Source: Arion vulgaris
Taxonomy: Eukaryota; Mollusca; Gastropoda; Stylommatophora; Arionidae
Direction: 5' to 3'
Assembly (NCBI GenBank): GCA_020796225.1
Contig: CM036771.1
Span: 29,680,176-29,744,175, forward strand
Length of the DNA: 64,000 nucleotides
Both the position numbers and the translations under genes were made by a program. Positions 10,665-22,344 of the stretch are shown here, in pieces. Below the pieces are notes generated by a model. The model had not been told where the DNA came from, made no database searches, and saw nothing but the letters and a program-made list of their open reading frames with translations. Each line of letters opens with the position of its first letter. Position 1 is the stretch's first letter.

Positions 10665-11818
10665 ACGGCTACATTACACTAACAACTACATTACACTAAC
10701 AGTTACATTACACTAACAACTACATTACACTAACAGTTACATTACACTAACAACTACATTACACTAACAACTACATTACACTAACAGTTACATTACACTA
10801 ACAGTTACATTACACTAACAACTACATTACACTAACAACTACATTACATTAACAGCTACATTACACTAACAACTACATTACACTAACAGCTACATTACAC
10901 TAACAACTACATTACACTAACAGTTACATTACACTAACAACTACATTACACTAACAACTATATTTACACTAACAACTACATTACACTAACAGTTGCATTA
11001 CACTAACAACTACATTACACTAACAACTACAATACACTGACAGTTACATTACACTAACAGTTACATTACACTAACAGTTACATTACATTAACATCTACAT
11101 TACACTAACAACTACATTACACTAACAGCTACATTACACTAACAACTACATTACACTAACAGTTACATTACACTAACAACTACATTACACTAACAACTAT
11201 ATTTACACTAACAACTACATTACACTAACAGTTGCATTACACTAACAACTACATTACACTAACAACTACAATACACTGACAGTTACATTACACTAACAGT
11301 TACATTACACTAACAGTTACATTACACTAACAACTACATTACACTGACAGTTACATTACACTAACAGTTACATTACACTAACAGTTACATTACACTAACA
11401 GTTACATTACACTAACGACTAAATTACACTAACAACTACATTACACTAACAACTACAATACACTACAGTACATACTACAGTTACATTACACTAACAGTTA
11501 CATTACACTAACAACTACATTACACTGACAGTTACATTACACTAACAGTTACATTACACTAACAGTTACATTACACTAACAGTTACATTACACTAACGAC
11601 TTCGTTACACTAACAGTTACATTACACTAACAACTACATTACACTGACAGTTACATTACACTAACAACTACATTACACTAACAGTTACATTACACTAACA
11701 ACTAAATTACACTAACAACTACATTACACTAACAGTTACATTACACTAACAACTACATTACACTAACAGTTACATTACACTAACAACTACATTACACTTA
11801 CAACTACATTACACTAAG
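10665..11818. repeat. 17-bp satellite, left arm, about 68 copies
   Basis: The unit ACATTACACTAACAACT or ACATTACACTAACAGTT repeats every 17 bases. Two alternating variants (CAACT and CAGTT) give an irregular higher-order pattern. The array is split by LINE D and continues at 13,790. Confidence 0.95.
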
Positions 11819-13789
11819 CTTCTTTAAAAATTCATAGCCCGTATAGTTTCAAATATAATGGAGACAAATGGTCTTTTCCCTCCACTCTCGGCGGCTATCG
11901 TCCAGGAAAGGACACCGGGTGCAATGCAGCGGTTTTTGCATATGATGCGTATGAGGGGTTTCAGATGGGGATGGAAACAGCAGCAGCTGCCATTGATTTA
12001 CAGGACGCATATAACAATGTCTCTTACAACTTACTTATGCAGTTATTAATGGATATGCAGGTGGAAACACGCTTGGTCAAGTGGATTGCTGCTGCACTTT
12101 TTGAACGCCCGTTATCATTGCGTTGTGGTTCATGGGCATCACAACCACAACAAGTCCTAATGAGTCTTCCTCAGGGATCACCACTCTTGCCAGTCCTGTT
12201 CAATGTATACACAGTCGGGGTAACCAACACACAGAGGGTCGGAATTGGCAGAACAATGTCGTACGCTGATGACATTCTGGTGTATCGCATGGGCAAGGAC
12301 AGAAATGAGATCTCATCTGCATTACAATGTGAACTGGATAGGATTGGTGACTGGTGCATTGAATTCAAAGCGAGTATGAACCCAGCAAAGGCTTCTCTGA
12401 CATGGTTCTCTCTTAACACTCACATAGTAAAGGCACCTACTCCAGTTGTCAGCATGTGTAACAAAGACATAGACAGAAACGAAACACTAAAATATCTTGG
12501 TATAACAGTTGACAGAAGCCTGTCATTTAAGAGTCATGTTGAGAACGTAATCCTAAAGACAAGAAAGGGGCTAACCGCCCTCAAAGTTATAGAGGAGGAG
12601 GATATTGAACAACGTCTGATGCTTCTTCTTTATCAGGGACTAGTGCTGAGCGTGGTGGACTATGGTCTTGGTCTTCTGACAGTAATCAGAACATCGCTGG
12701 ATAAGTTAGACAGGGTCCAAAATGAAGCGATGAGGCTTATACTTGGTTGCACACGTGACAATTCATGTGTGGCAATGCGCTACGTCCTTGGATTGCCAAC
12801 GATGGCCATTAGATACAAAGTCGCACAGGTAAAAGCTTATCTGAGAGTTTCTGCTGAAAAAAATCATCCTCTGCACAAATCCATAAATGAAAACAAGGGC
12901 AGGCGATTGAAGAGAGGCCGATCCTAGATGGCCGAGGCAGAGGATGTTATTAAACAGGTCTGTACTCTAGATGAGCTGAGACATGGTGAAGAATGGATGC
13001 CTATATCAGAAGATATGACTGCTTACACCAGGGTTGTCAGTACACTTGGGAGACACTGTAGAGAATGGGCACTGGGCGTCGTCAATGCGGAGATTCTTGC
13101 ACTCGTGGATCAGCACTACCATCCAGGTGATATCATTATCTACACCGATGGCTCTGTCGGACGCGGAACCAGATCATCGCGGGCTTATTCACCCCAACGA
13201 AACAGTCGCACACTTCACGAGGACGGTGGCTCTATCGAGACGACATCGAGCATGACTATGGTGATCACTGCTGCCTCCAGGGCTCTGTCATGGGTGGCTG
13301 AGAAACAGGTAACCCATACGATTATCACATCAGACTCGATGAATATGCTTCAAATAATTGAATCTGGAAGTATACGTGTGGAATGGGTAGACAGCATTCG
13401 GAGATCACTTCTCAAGAAAATGACTTGGCTGTACACACCTGGACATGCTGGAGTGCAGGGTAACGAGTGTGCTGACTTTCTTGCAAACAAAGCCGTGACT
13501 TAAACGGGCAGAAGTATGGACAGAGCCGATATTATCAATGCGGTGCGCTCTCAATTATGTGACATGGGCAAGTCTCAGACACTGAAACGAGTTCGAGAAT
13601 TAGGCGTTAAGTTTGGACATGCCAGACAGTGTCGTCTTCGTGGTGAGAGAGAAGATATAGTAATCAACTTCTCATGGGTACGGTGAGCAAATGAGCTTTG
13701 GGATGGCTGCTGCAGCAAAGGACAGAGCATGCAGGGGACTGCCCAATATGCTGTGACGTCGATCGCATAACATACCATAACTAAAAGCT
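11819..13789 (+). mobile_element. LINE D, 3' half, inserted in the 17-bp satellite
   Basis: The element contains the RT from the finger region onward, RNase H, a C-terminal extension, a stop at 13,684 and a tail of CATAA units ending at about 13,783. Satellite lies on both sides, so it inserted into the array. Endonuclease and ORF1 are absent, as expected for 5' truncation. It is related to LINE C but has a different 3' UTR and tail. No clean target duplication was found. Confidence 0.85.
11872..13686 (+). pseudogene. LINE D ORF2: RT and RNase H, two in-frame stops
   Basis: One frame stays open apart from stops at 12,925-12,927 (TAG) and 13,501-13,503 (TAA). In order: GGYRPGKDTGCNAAV (RT, no ATG; true start missing), AAAIDLQDAYNNV (first catalytic Asp), LPQGSPLLPVLFNVY, SYADDILVYR at about 12,261 (YADD intact), LKYLGITVDRSLSFKSHV, SVVDYGLGLLT and RVQNEAMRLILGC. 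RNase H has IIYTDGSVG at 13,138 and TSDSMNML, then TPGHAGVQGNECADFLANK. The TAG sits where the LINE C copy has Trp (KRGMSWMAQ). The RNase H catalytic Glu of the MRMEVEAV block in LINE C is replaced (MTMVITAA). After the second stop the frame continues with VRELGVKFGHARQCRLRGE. Lightly decayed, so relatively young. Confidence 0.85.
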
Positions 13790-15360
13790 ACATTACACTA
13801 ACCACTACACTAGTAGCTACACTATGCTAACAGTTAAATTACACTAACAGTTAAATTACACTAACAACTAATTTACAAGGACTACATTACACTAACAACT
13901 ATATTACACTAACAGCTACATTACACTAACAGTTACATTACGCTAACATTTACATTACATTAACAACTCCATTACATTAACAGCTACATTACACTTACAG
14001 TTACATTACAATAACACACACTACACTACACTACACTAACACAAAACACTACACTAACAACAACCACTACACACCACTAACAACAAAATGATACTAACAA
14101 CAACACTACACCAACAACAACACTACAAACACTACACTAACAACAACACTACACTAACAACAAAATAACACTAACAACAACACTACACCAACAACAATAC
14201 TACACCAACAACAACACTACACTAACAACAACACTACACTAACAACTACACTACACTAACAACTACATTACACTAACAACAACACTACACTAACAACAAC
14301 ACTACACTAACAGTTACATTACACTAACAACAACACTACACTAACAACAACACTACACTAACAACAACACTACACTAACAACAACACTACACTAACAACT
14401 GCACTACACTAACAACTGCACTACACTAACAACAACACTACACTAACAACAACACTACACTAACAACTACACTCACTAACAACAACACTACACTAACAAC
14501 AACACTACACTAACAACTACACTACACTAACAACAACACTACACTAACAACAACACTACACAAACAACAACACTACACTAACAGCAACACTACACTAACA
14601 ACTACACTACACTAACAACTACACTACACTAACAGCAACACTACACTAACAACTACACTACACTAACAACACCACTACACTAACAACAACACTACACTAA
14701 CAACAACACTACACAAACAACAACACTACACTAACAGCAACACTACACTAACAACTACACTACACTAACAACTACACTACACTAACAGCAACACTACACT
14801 AACACTACACTACAACTAACAAAACACACTACACTAACAACAACACTACACTAACAATAACACTACACTAACAACACCATAACACTAACAACACACTACA
14901 CTAACAACTACATACACTAACAACAACACTACACTCACTAACAACACACTAACTAACAACTACACTACACTAACAACACCACTACACTAACAACTACACT
15001 ACACTAACAACACCACTACACTAACAACAACACTACACTAACAACAACACTACACTACACTAACAACAACACTAAACTAACAACTACACTACACTAACAA
15101 CACCACTACACTAACAACTACACTACACTAACAACACCACTACACTAACAACACCACTACTAACAACACACTACACTCAACAACTAACACACTACTCACT
15201 AACAACACCACTACACTAACAACAACACACACTAACAACTCACACACAACAACAAGACTACACTAACAACAACACTACACTAACAACAACACTACACTAA
15301 CAACAACACTACACTAACAACTACACTACACTAACAACACCATAACACTAACAACAACAT
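13790..15360. repeat. 17-bp satellite, right arm, more diverged
   Basis: The array continues after LINE D and drifts to ACACTACACTAACAACA, still 17 bases. Many copies have small deletions (about 14,800-15,260), which could be real decay or sequencing error in a low-complexity tract. Confidence 0.9.
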
Positions 15361-15496
15361 TGAACGCTAATTATTATAATAGATATACTTTCATGTTATG
15401 CCATATTAATTCTTTCTTCCTGATGGAGGTGGACATGTGATAAGAGTACTGAGCTATCTGCTTATACATTTATCTCTTTCTCTCTCTTTGGGAGGT

Positions 15497-15600
15497 ATTG
15501 TGGTCTGCTTCGAAGTTGTTCAGAAGTTTGTATTTCCCTTTGAAGATCGTAGGTTCGAATCCGGTTTACGTTGCTTGCTTCACGGGCGCATTTGTTACCG
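15497..15600 (+). mobile_element. tRNA-derived SINE head
   Basis: GGTTCGAATCC at 15,552-15,562 is a perfect pol III B box, about 40 bases after an A-box-like TGTGGTCTGCTTCGAAG. No full cloverleaf forms, and the sequence continues as CGGGCGCATTTGTTACCGGA before running into a CT-rich array. This looks like a SINE head rather than a tRNA gene. Confidence 0.5.
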
Positions 15601-16260
15601 GACGTTTTTCTCTGTTTCTCCCCTCTGTTCCTCTCTGTTTCTATCTATGTTTCTCTCTGTTCCTCTTTCTCTGTTTCGCTCTCTGTTCCTCTATCTCTGT
15701 TCCTCTCGCTTTGTTCCTCTCTCTCTGTTCCTCTGTCTCTGTTCCTCTGTCTCTGTTTCGCTCTCTGTTCCTCTACCTCTGTTCCGCTGTCTCTGTTCCT
15801 CTCGCTGTTCCTCTCTCTCTGTTCCTCTGTCTCTATTCCTCTGTCTCTGTTTCGCTCTCTGTTCCTCTACCTCTGTTTCGCTGTCTCTGTTCCTCTCGCT
15901 GTTCCTCTCGCTGTTCCTCTCTCTCTGTTCCTCTGTCTCTATTCCTCTGTCTCTGTTTCGCTCTCTGTTCCTCTCGCTGTTCCTCTCTCTATGTTCCTCT
16001 GACTCTGTTCCTCACTGTGTTCCTCTTTCTCTGTTCCTCTCGCTCTGTTTCTCTCTTTCTGTCCCTCTTTCCGTTCTCCTCTCTTTTACTCTCTCCGTTT
16101 CTCTTTCTGCTCCTTTCTCTATATCTTTCTGCTCATCTCTCTCTCTATACCTCTCCCTCTCTATTCCTCTCGCTGTGTTCCTCTCTCTGTTCCACTTTCT
16201 GTTCCTCTCCCTCTGCCTGTTCCTCTCCTCGTGTTCCTCTCTCGGCTCTCTCTCTTTTTG
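15601..16260. repeat. CT-rich tandem repeat, 12/18-bp units
   Basis: Combinations of CTCTGTTCCTCT, CTCTGTTTCGCT and GTCTCTATTCCT form an irregular array. Because units are multiples of 3 or 6, long open frames appear in several frames; they are Leu/Ser/Cys-rich and not genes. Confidence 0.9.
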
Positions 16261-16309
16261 TGTTGCGTGTGCATGCTTACATTTTGTGATATCTATCAAA
16301 TATCTATAA

Positions 16310-16720
16310 CATTTCATCATCATCATCAGGTGCCGTCTCCACATCGAAGGTTGGCTGCAATGAATCTCCAGCATCCTCTGTCTTTCGCCTTGGTGTTGCA
16401 CACTGCCAGACTGTAACCTGTCCATTTCTTAAAGTTTCCTCCCACTTATCTCTCGGTCTTCCTCTTGCTCTTCCCCCTCAACTTTCCCTCTAGTAAATGT
16501 TTTATCATGGTGTCATGCCTTTTATGTGCCCAAAATACTTTACTTGTCTGAATTTTATTTCTCTTAATAATTGTTTCTTCATGCCTAGTTTTCCTAAAAC
16601 TTGTTTATTTGTCTGTTTTTCTGTCCATGAAACTCTGCTTATTCTTCTATATATCCACATCTCAAATGCATCAATTCTGTCTTCTAACTGCTTGTTCTGC
16701 TATAACATTTAATACTTACA
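16310..16720 (-). mobile_element. LINE G 3' coding end with ATG tail
   Basis: The minus strand contains TEKQTNKF, WAHKRHDTMIKHLLEGKLRG, KKWTGYSLAVCNTKAKDR and CWRFIAANLRCGDGT, then a stop and ATG repeats. This matches the C-terminal layout of CR1/RTE-like ORF2. Frames shift several times; the 5' part is missing. Confidence 0.65.
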
Positions 16721-16857
16721 TATTTGGCGGCGTCTCTGTCTCTTTCGCCTTCTTTTCTTTCTACATATGTGATTGTTTCTCTCCTCTTTGTCCGTCTCTC
16801 TCTCACACACATACACACACATACTCTATATCTTTATATCTGTCGGAATGCCCCCCT

Positions 16858-17285
16858 CACCAACATTCCTTGTATTCCTTATCTCTTAGAGACACAAAGA
16901 TAAAGTCACCAACATTCCTTGTATTCCTTATCTCTTAGAGACACAAAGATAAAGTCACCAACATTCCTTGTATTCCTTATTCTGAACCAATAAGTCAACA
17001 TTCTTGTATTCTATCTCTAGAGACACAAAGATAAAGTCACCAACATTCCTTGTATTCCTTATCTCTTAGAGACACAAAGATAAAGTCATCAACATTCCTT
17101 GTATTCCTTATCTCTTAGAGACACAAAGATAAAGTCACCAACATTCCTTGTATTCCTTATCTCTTAGAACCACAAAGATAAAGTCACCAACATTCCTTGT
17201 ATTCCTTATCTCTTAGAACCACAAAGATAAAGTCACCAACATTCCTTGTATTCCTTATCTCTTAGAGACACAAAGATAAAGTTGT
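16858..17285. repeat. 49-bp tandem repeat, about 8.7 copies
   Basis: CACCAACATTCCTTGTATTC followed by CTTATCTCTTAGAGACAC recurs every 49 bases. One copy (16,978-17,035) carries several small deletions while its neighbours are almost identical. Confidence 0.95.
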
Positions 17286-17289
17286 CATC

Positions 17290-17755
17290 TTAGTTCCGCT
17301 TTCACAACAAAATATTACCTATCACGCGGACATCTCGCGCATGCGCGCATATCCAGCAACAATCTTACTTTCGTTCCAGGGCCGATTTACCAACCCTCCC
17401 TCCAACTAGAACTATAACCCGCACACGCTGGCCACGCTCATCGACTGCGACATAGTTGCCCTGCGGCGTCAAATCCTATCACACAATGAAAATCTGGGAT
17501 TTGAGGAACAAACCAATCACAGCGGTGAAAGTAGCCAAGCCTTGGTGTCAATAGCTACTTAAAAGAACTTCTTCGAATTGATATTATTAGTTCCTAGAAG
17601 TGAAGAGAGTAGTTATCTGGAGTTCTCACTCAGAACTCGCAACAACACAAAACAATAAATTACAGAATCTATCATTGACTGCAGAAGTGTTGGTAAGCTT
17701 TATCTTGAACGAGGACAGAGACGATTTTCTATTGAAAGGTCAACTAAGGTAAGTC
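17290..17755 (+). promoter_or_regulatory. Candidate promoter and first exon (NRF1, CCAAT, TATA-like, donor)
   Basis: Bases 17,336-17,347 read CGCGCATGCGCG, a full match to the NRF1 consensus YGCGCAYGCGCR. CCAAT lies at 17,513-17,517, a TATA-like ACTTAAAAG at about 17,557, and AAG|GTAAGT, a strong 5' splice donor, with GT at 17,749. The block is non-repetitive, locally CpG-rich and flanked by arrays. The layout would suit a pol II promoter with a noncoding first exon of about 150 bases. No coding exon follows that I can recognise, and an LTR or a decayed promoter is possible. Confidence 0.35.
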
Positions 17756-17847
17756 ATTGCTTGTGTTCTCACCTGTGTTTCTTGTTTCAAATGTCATTAT
17801 CTCCTGCGGTTCCTATCTCATCTTCCTTTATAAGGAAGTTGAGTTTT

Positions 17848-17848
17848 G

Positions 17849-17885
<37 letters not shown>
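17848..17885. repeat. TA dinucleotide microsatellite
   Basis: An uninterrupted run of TA about 19 units long. Confidence 0.95.
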
Positions 17886-17890
<5 letters not shown>

Positions 17891-18204
17891 TGTTGTTATA
17901 TTCCTATCATACCGTTATACATTACATAGGGCCTGCGATTTCACCATACCGCTCTATCTTCAAGGAAACTGAGTCCGATATTGCTTACCTCTCTCAGTAA
18001 AGTTCGTTTCAGGTATTTCATACTACGTCCTTTCTTTTTGGAACCATTTGCCTCCTACTTCAATGCCTGTTTTGTGGTTCTTTGTTCATTTCTTCTCAGA
18101 GTGCGCCCAACACATATATATTTTATATACGTTTTACTATTATTATTTGATGGTATCATCTGATTTATGTAATAACAAGTTACAAGCACAATCTATACTT
18201 TCCT

Positions 18205-18385
18205 AAAGTAAAACTTCCGTTTTTACCAAAATAAAACGTCCCTTTTTACTAATATAAAACGTATGTTTTTACTAATATAAAACGTCCGCTTTTACTAACA
18301 TAAAACGTCCGCTTTTACTAATATAAAACGTCCGCTTTTACTCATGTAAAACGTCCGCTTTTATTCATGTAAAACGTCCGTTAGT
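18205..18385. repeat. 23-bp tandem repeat, about 8 copies
   Basis: TATAAAACGTCCGCTTTTAC plus TAA recurs every 23 bases with substitutions. There are no unique spacers. Confidence 0.9.
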
Positions 18386-18588
18386 AAATGACAAATTAGT
18401 GCAGAGAACACATGTCGGTAAAGCAGTGCTCTCTACCTTTTTTATATATGTTGGTGCGCATCTGGCTAATAACTATGAAGGGGCGGGTGACGTATGGCAG
18501 TGGCAACAGTAATAATGCTTAAGTAATATTCATGTAACATTAATTTAAATATTCCAAGAAACAGATACAAATTTAATCTTGACTAATC

Positions 18589-18871
18589 GTTTAATTAAAA
18601 CGCTCGTGTGGTGCTGGGGCTCGCAAGGGGAGCAAAGAATAGTGCCACTGCGACCTACAAGGCATGTCGTAAGAGTCGACTGATGTAGGACCTAGGGAGC
18701 TACCCTAGTAAATAAAAAGCATCACAGAAATCGGATGTGCTGGCCTACTTGTAGGCTCACAACTGGCACAACGTACAATCGCTCTTAGGCTTAGATTACA
18801 TACAAGTCAAACAGAGTGGTTAACAAGTGGTCGATATGAAGCGTTTGAAGAAGAAGAAGTTTAATTTAAAA
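18589..18871 (+). mobile_element. GAA-tailed SINE, diverged subfamily, with target duplication
   Basis: The element body is about 18,601-18,858 and ends GAAGAAGAAGAAG. GTTTAATTAAAA at 18,589-18,600 and GTTTAATTTAAA at 18,859-18,870 flank it (11 of 12 match). It aligns with the SINEs at 40,067, 44,534 and 48,359 through AAGAATAGTGCCACTG, CATGTCGTAAGAG, AAATCGGATG, CACAACG and the GAA tail. Its internal hairpin (GCCTAC-TT-GTAGGC at about 18,743) differs in sequence from theirs. Confidence 0.8.
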
Positions 18872-19099
18872 AACATATTGTGCTTAGGAAAACTCTGAAA
18901 CAAACTATTATTAGGAAATACTTTTTTTCATGAAATTCTGATTAGCGTTCAAGTCGGCGAGTAAAATAAGGCGCCAGGGATGTATCAAATGTGCGCAAGG
19001 GCGCTCTCGAGCACCGCGTTGTACAGCGCTGCTGTAAAGTAATGTAATATTAATTGACAATGTTCAAGCCTCCTTAACATTACCTAAAGTTTCTAAAAC

Positions 19100-19300
19100 T
19101 ATGAAATTTACTAGAATTTGTATGCACATTTTTCAAGATGGAAAATTTACCAAAATTTTATGTACAGTTTCTAACATGGAAAATTTACCCTCATTTTATG
19201 TACAGTCTTCTATGATGGACAATTTACCTTAATTTTATGTGCATTTTCTAAGATGGAAAAGTTACCTTAATTTTCTGCACACTTTCTAAGATTGTCACAT
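19100..19300. repeat. Degenerate tandem repeat of about 41 bp
   Basis: ATGGAAAATTTACC followed by TTTTATGTACAGT recurs about five times with much divergence. A further degenerate copy appears at 19,626-19,690, beyond the ORF described next. Confidence 0.7.
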
Positions 19301-19321
19301 TTCCAAGATCTATGTAAATTC

Positions 19322-19352
<31 letters not shown>

Positions 19353-19619
19353 CCATGTGAATGTTTTTAACGCCGGTTGTAGCATATTTTCCCAACAACT
19401 AATGTTCATTCTATCTTTAATTACCTTCAGCAACTCTTCCAGATCTTCAACTATATCGTTAATCTCTGCCTCAAAATATCTTTCCACGTATGAAAGATAG
19501 TCCTTCTTTGCACTTCCTCTTTCCAAGTAGGAGAGATATTCATTTTTTTGCGCTTTCCTCTTGTGCATTTTTTCTGCGGGTTCGATGAGAGGGCTCTTCT
19601 TGTTGAATTCCCCTACCAA
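19248..19619 (-). CDS. Hypothetical 123-residue ORF, charged, unrecognised
   Basis: A minus-strand ORF starts with MVGEFNKKSPLIEPAEKMHK. It contains two similar segments, EYLSYLERGSAKKD and DYLSYVERYFEAE, then an acidic helix-like stretch NDIVEDLEELLKVIKDRM. Residues about 90-100 (Lys/Arg/Glu) come from a TC microsatellite and the C-terminus from the degenerate repeat, so only the first 85 residues have protein-like composition. It could be a transposon remnant or an exon. I do not recognise a family. Confidence 0.2.
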
Positions 19620-19699
19620 AGTCTAAAATGGTCAAATTTGGAAAAATTTACGCAAGTTCAACGATGGTCCCATTTGCCTAATTTTGTGTACAATTGATA

Positions 19700-20517
19700 T
19701 GTGTTGATTGATAGGACAATCATCATTATGCAACGGGGAGTACATGTGTGTGCTCCAATCTCTTTCTTACACAGAAAGATCTCACAGAACGTTTATGATT
19801 ATAAATGATATCTTAACTAGAGTCAGTTCTATGATGTTTTGTTTAGGATTATATATGATATCTTGACTAGAGTAACAATTACTACCTAAGCAGTTCAACG
19901 GAAACAGTTTTGCTAAGATTATACTTAATCCTAGTGGCAACTAAGGTAAATATAGATACACGGTGTAATAGATACATTGCAGATGAGATCAACTTTCTAG
20001 ATATTCACAACTGCTACACCTGCAAGCTTTAGCAAGAAAAGCCAGTTAATACTATCAATAAAACAGAATTTATAATTCACCAACATTTCTGCTAACATTG
20101 CTGTTCTTGTTTTGTGTTTAAGCGTATTTTTTGCCTAGTCTCCCTGAGCCGCTTTCTTGTTTTTGTATAATCTTGCTCTTATGTCTGAAATTAGATAATG
20201 AGAACATGCTGACATATTTTACATCCATTAACTTTGTCATCAATAGCAGTTATTAACACTACCACAATCATCACCACGCACATTTGCAACAACAACAAAG
20301 GAGATGCTCTTATCCGCGTGCTGTATCTATTGCGTGAACGATAATCGTGGCTTTGATGTTAGCTTGTTCTATTCAATAATAACAAAAATAAAAAAAGATA
20401 GAACACGTGCAACATTGATTGAGAAAAGTATATATCCCAAGCACAAACACGAACAGCTTTATAATTATAAGAGACTTCCTTGTTTTTACTTGTAATATAT
20501 TCCTTCTACTTTGGTCA
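19700..20517. other. Unassigned AT-rich sequence
   Basis: CTTTCTTACACAG near 19,763 recurs at 46,306, hinting at an unnamed dispersed repeat. Nothing else is recognisable. Confidence 0.4.
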
Positions 20518-20745
20518 CATCAAGCGTCACGGTGGCCTGGAGAGAACAATATTAGAGGGCACGGCCCCATGACGCAGAGGCAGACCAAGAAGAAGATGGC
20601 TACAAGATATTAAAGAAACCATGAATATGATCATCGACGAAGTGGATGAACTGGCTAGAAACAGAGTGAATTTCAGATGCGCTGCAAAGAGAGCAACGTC
20701 CTATAAAGGATGCGCACCTTGATGATGATGATGATATTTATTCTA
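20518..20745 (+). mobile_element. LINE 3' coding end (E-like) with ATG tail
   Basis: The plus strand reads HIKRHGGLERTILEG, RRGRPRRRWLQDI, DELARNRVNFRCAAKRATS, a stop, then GATGATGATGATGAT. This is the C-terminus of a CR1/RTE-like ORF2, similar to LINE E at 9,845-10,180 in layout and tail but clearly diverged. One frameshift lies near the GRPR motif. Confidence 0.7.
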
Positions 20746-20787
20746 ATTTTCATCTCAATGGTTTGTTTTGTTGAAGTTTTTCTGTGA

Positions 20788-21137
<350 letters not shown>

Positions 21138-21239
21138 CGCTCTCTCTAGTCGTGTTTTATCCACAGGTACCATGAGGACTGTGGGGAGTTTCAGTTTTTC
21201 CAACATGTGCCAGGTGTGTTGTATCTGAGGCACTATTTA

Positions 21240-21905
21240 AAGCCATCGAAAAGATGTTGACCCACGCAGGAAAAAATTCGGAGCCCGAGTACGCTCTCTC
21301 TTGAGCCCTTTCTCTTGAGCCGATGAGTATACTGGGAGTCGGGATGAACTGCACATGGGCCCACATAGGCCGATCGAAGAAAAGTCAACCCGCGCAGGAA
21401 GAAATTCGGAGCCCGCGCATGCTCTCTCTTGAGCCCTCTCTCTTGAGTCGATGAGTATGCTGGGAGTCGAACTGAGCTGCACGTGGGTCCACACGGACAA
21501 CCTAGGCAAAGGTGAGCTCGGTGGGAATTGAAGGAAATGATGAGGTAGGCATCAGGGCAGAGCGTGCACGCATGCGAGCGATGCACGGGTGGGCCCTCAT
21601 GGGGCGAAACCCGTGACCCAATCACAGAGGTTGAGGACGGGTTGAGTCACAGGCGGGAACAGCCCAGGCAAATGTGAGCACGGTGGGAATTGACGGAAAT
21701 AGTGAAGTAGGCACCAGAGCAGAGCGTGCACGCATACGAGATGCACGGCATCCAGGCACGGCAAGCCAGGCACGGCAAGCACGGTAGGCACGGCAAGCGC
21801 GTCAGGCACGGCAAGCGTGTCAGGCACGACAGCGGCAAGCATGGCAGCGGCAAGCATGGCAGCGGCTAGCATGGCAGCGGCTAGCATGGCAGTCACGAGG
21901 GTGTG
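21240..21905. repeat. GC-rich segmental duplications and 15-bp repeats
   Basis: Bases 21,243-21,365 and 21,368-21,489 are a direct duplication of about 124 bases (GGAGCCCG, CTCTTGAGCC, GATGAGTATRCTGGGAGTCG shared). Bases about 21,497-21,590 and 21,662-21,745 are another pair (GGTGGGAATTG, CAGAGCGTGCACGCAT). 21,750-21,895 holds short units of GGCACGGCAAGC and GGCAGCGGCTAGCAT. The GC content is well above the surroundings. Confidence 0.75.
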
Positions 21906-22340
21906 CGTCCCACCGAATGTGCAGAACAACTGGAAAGCCCAGCAGAGGTAAAGCCAGTGCGCGTTTCCGCTCGCAGGAACTTCTGTTGCCTTGTACTTTG
22001 ATTGTGGGCAATCAAAGGCTAGCGGAGTAAACCGTACACAAAACTGGACGGGCGGCAAACCAAGGTCCCCAAAACGACTGGTTTGCTGGGCAGATGGCGC
22101 TCATAAGCCCGGGCAGATGGCGCTCAGGGGGCCGTCTAAGGGTCGCTGCCCTAAAAGAAAATGGCAACCTGCTGCCTTGTGGGTTGGCTGAGGACAGCAA
22201 AAGGTTAACGGAGAACGAACCCAGTAAACGCTGGTTAAAATCGAACACACCGCCGTAGGATAAACACCTGAGCTCCAATAGGTACTGAAGGCTGTGTACG
22301 TACATTCCATTCTTGATGTTTGGCTGTTTATATATCATAA
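21906..22340. other. GC-rich unassigned block with a 16-bp direct repeat
   Basis: GGGCAGATGGCGCTCA occurs at 22,088-22,103 and 22,111-22,126. No protein or RNA family is recognised. Composition resembles the GC-rich unknown insertion at 48.6-49.8 kb. Confidence 0.4.
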
Positions 22341-22344
22341 TAGA

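Noticed and set aside
15437..16425. Long Leu/Ser/Cys-rich ORFs (up to 290 residues) that look like a membrane protein
   Set aside because: They are translations of the CT-rich tandem repeat, open in several frames on both strands.
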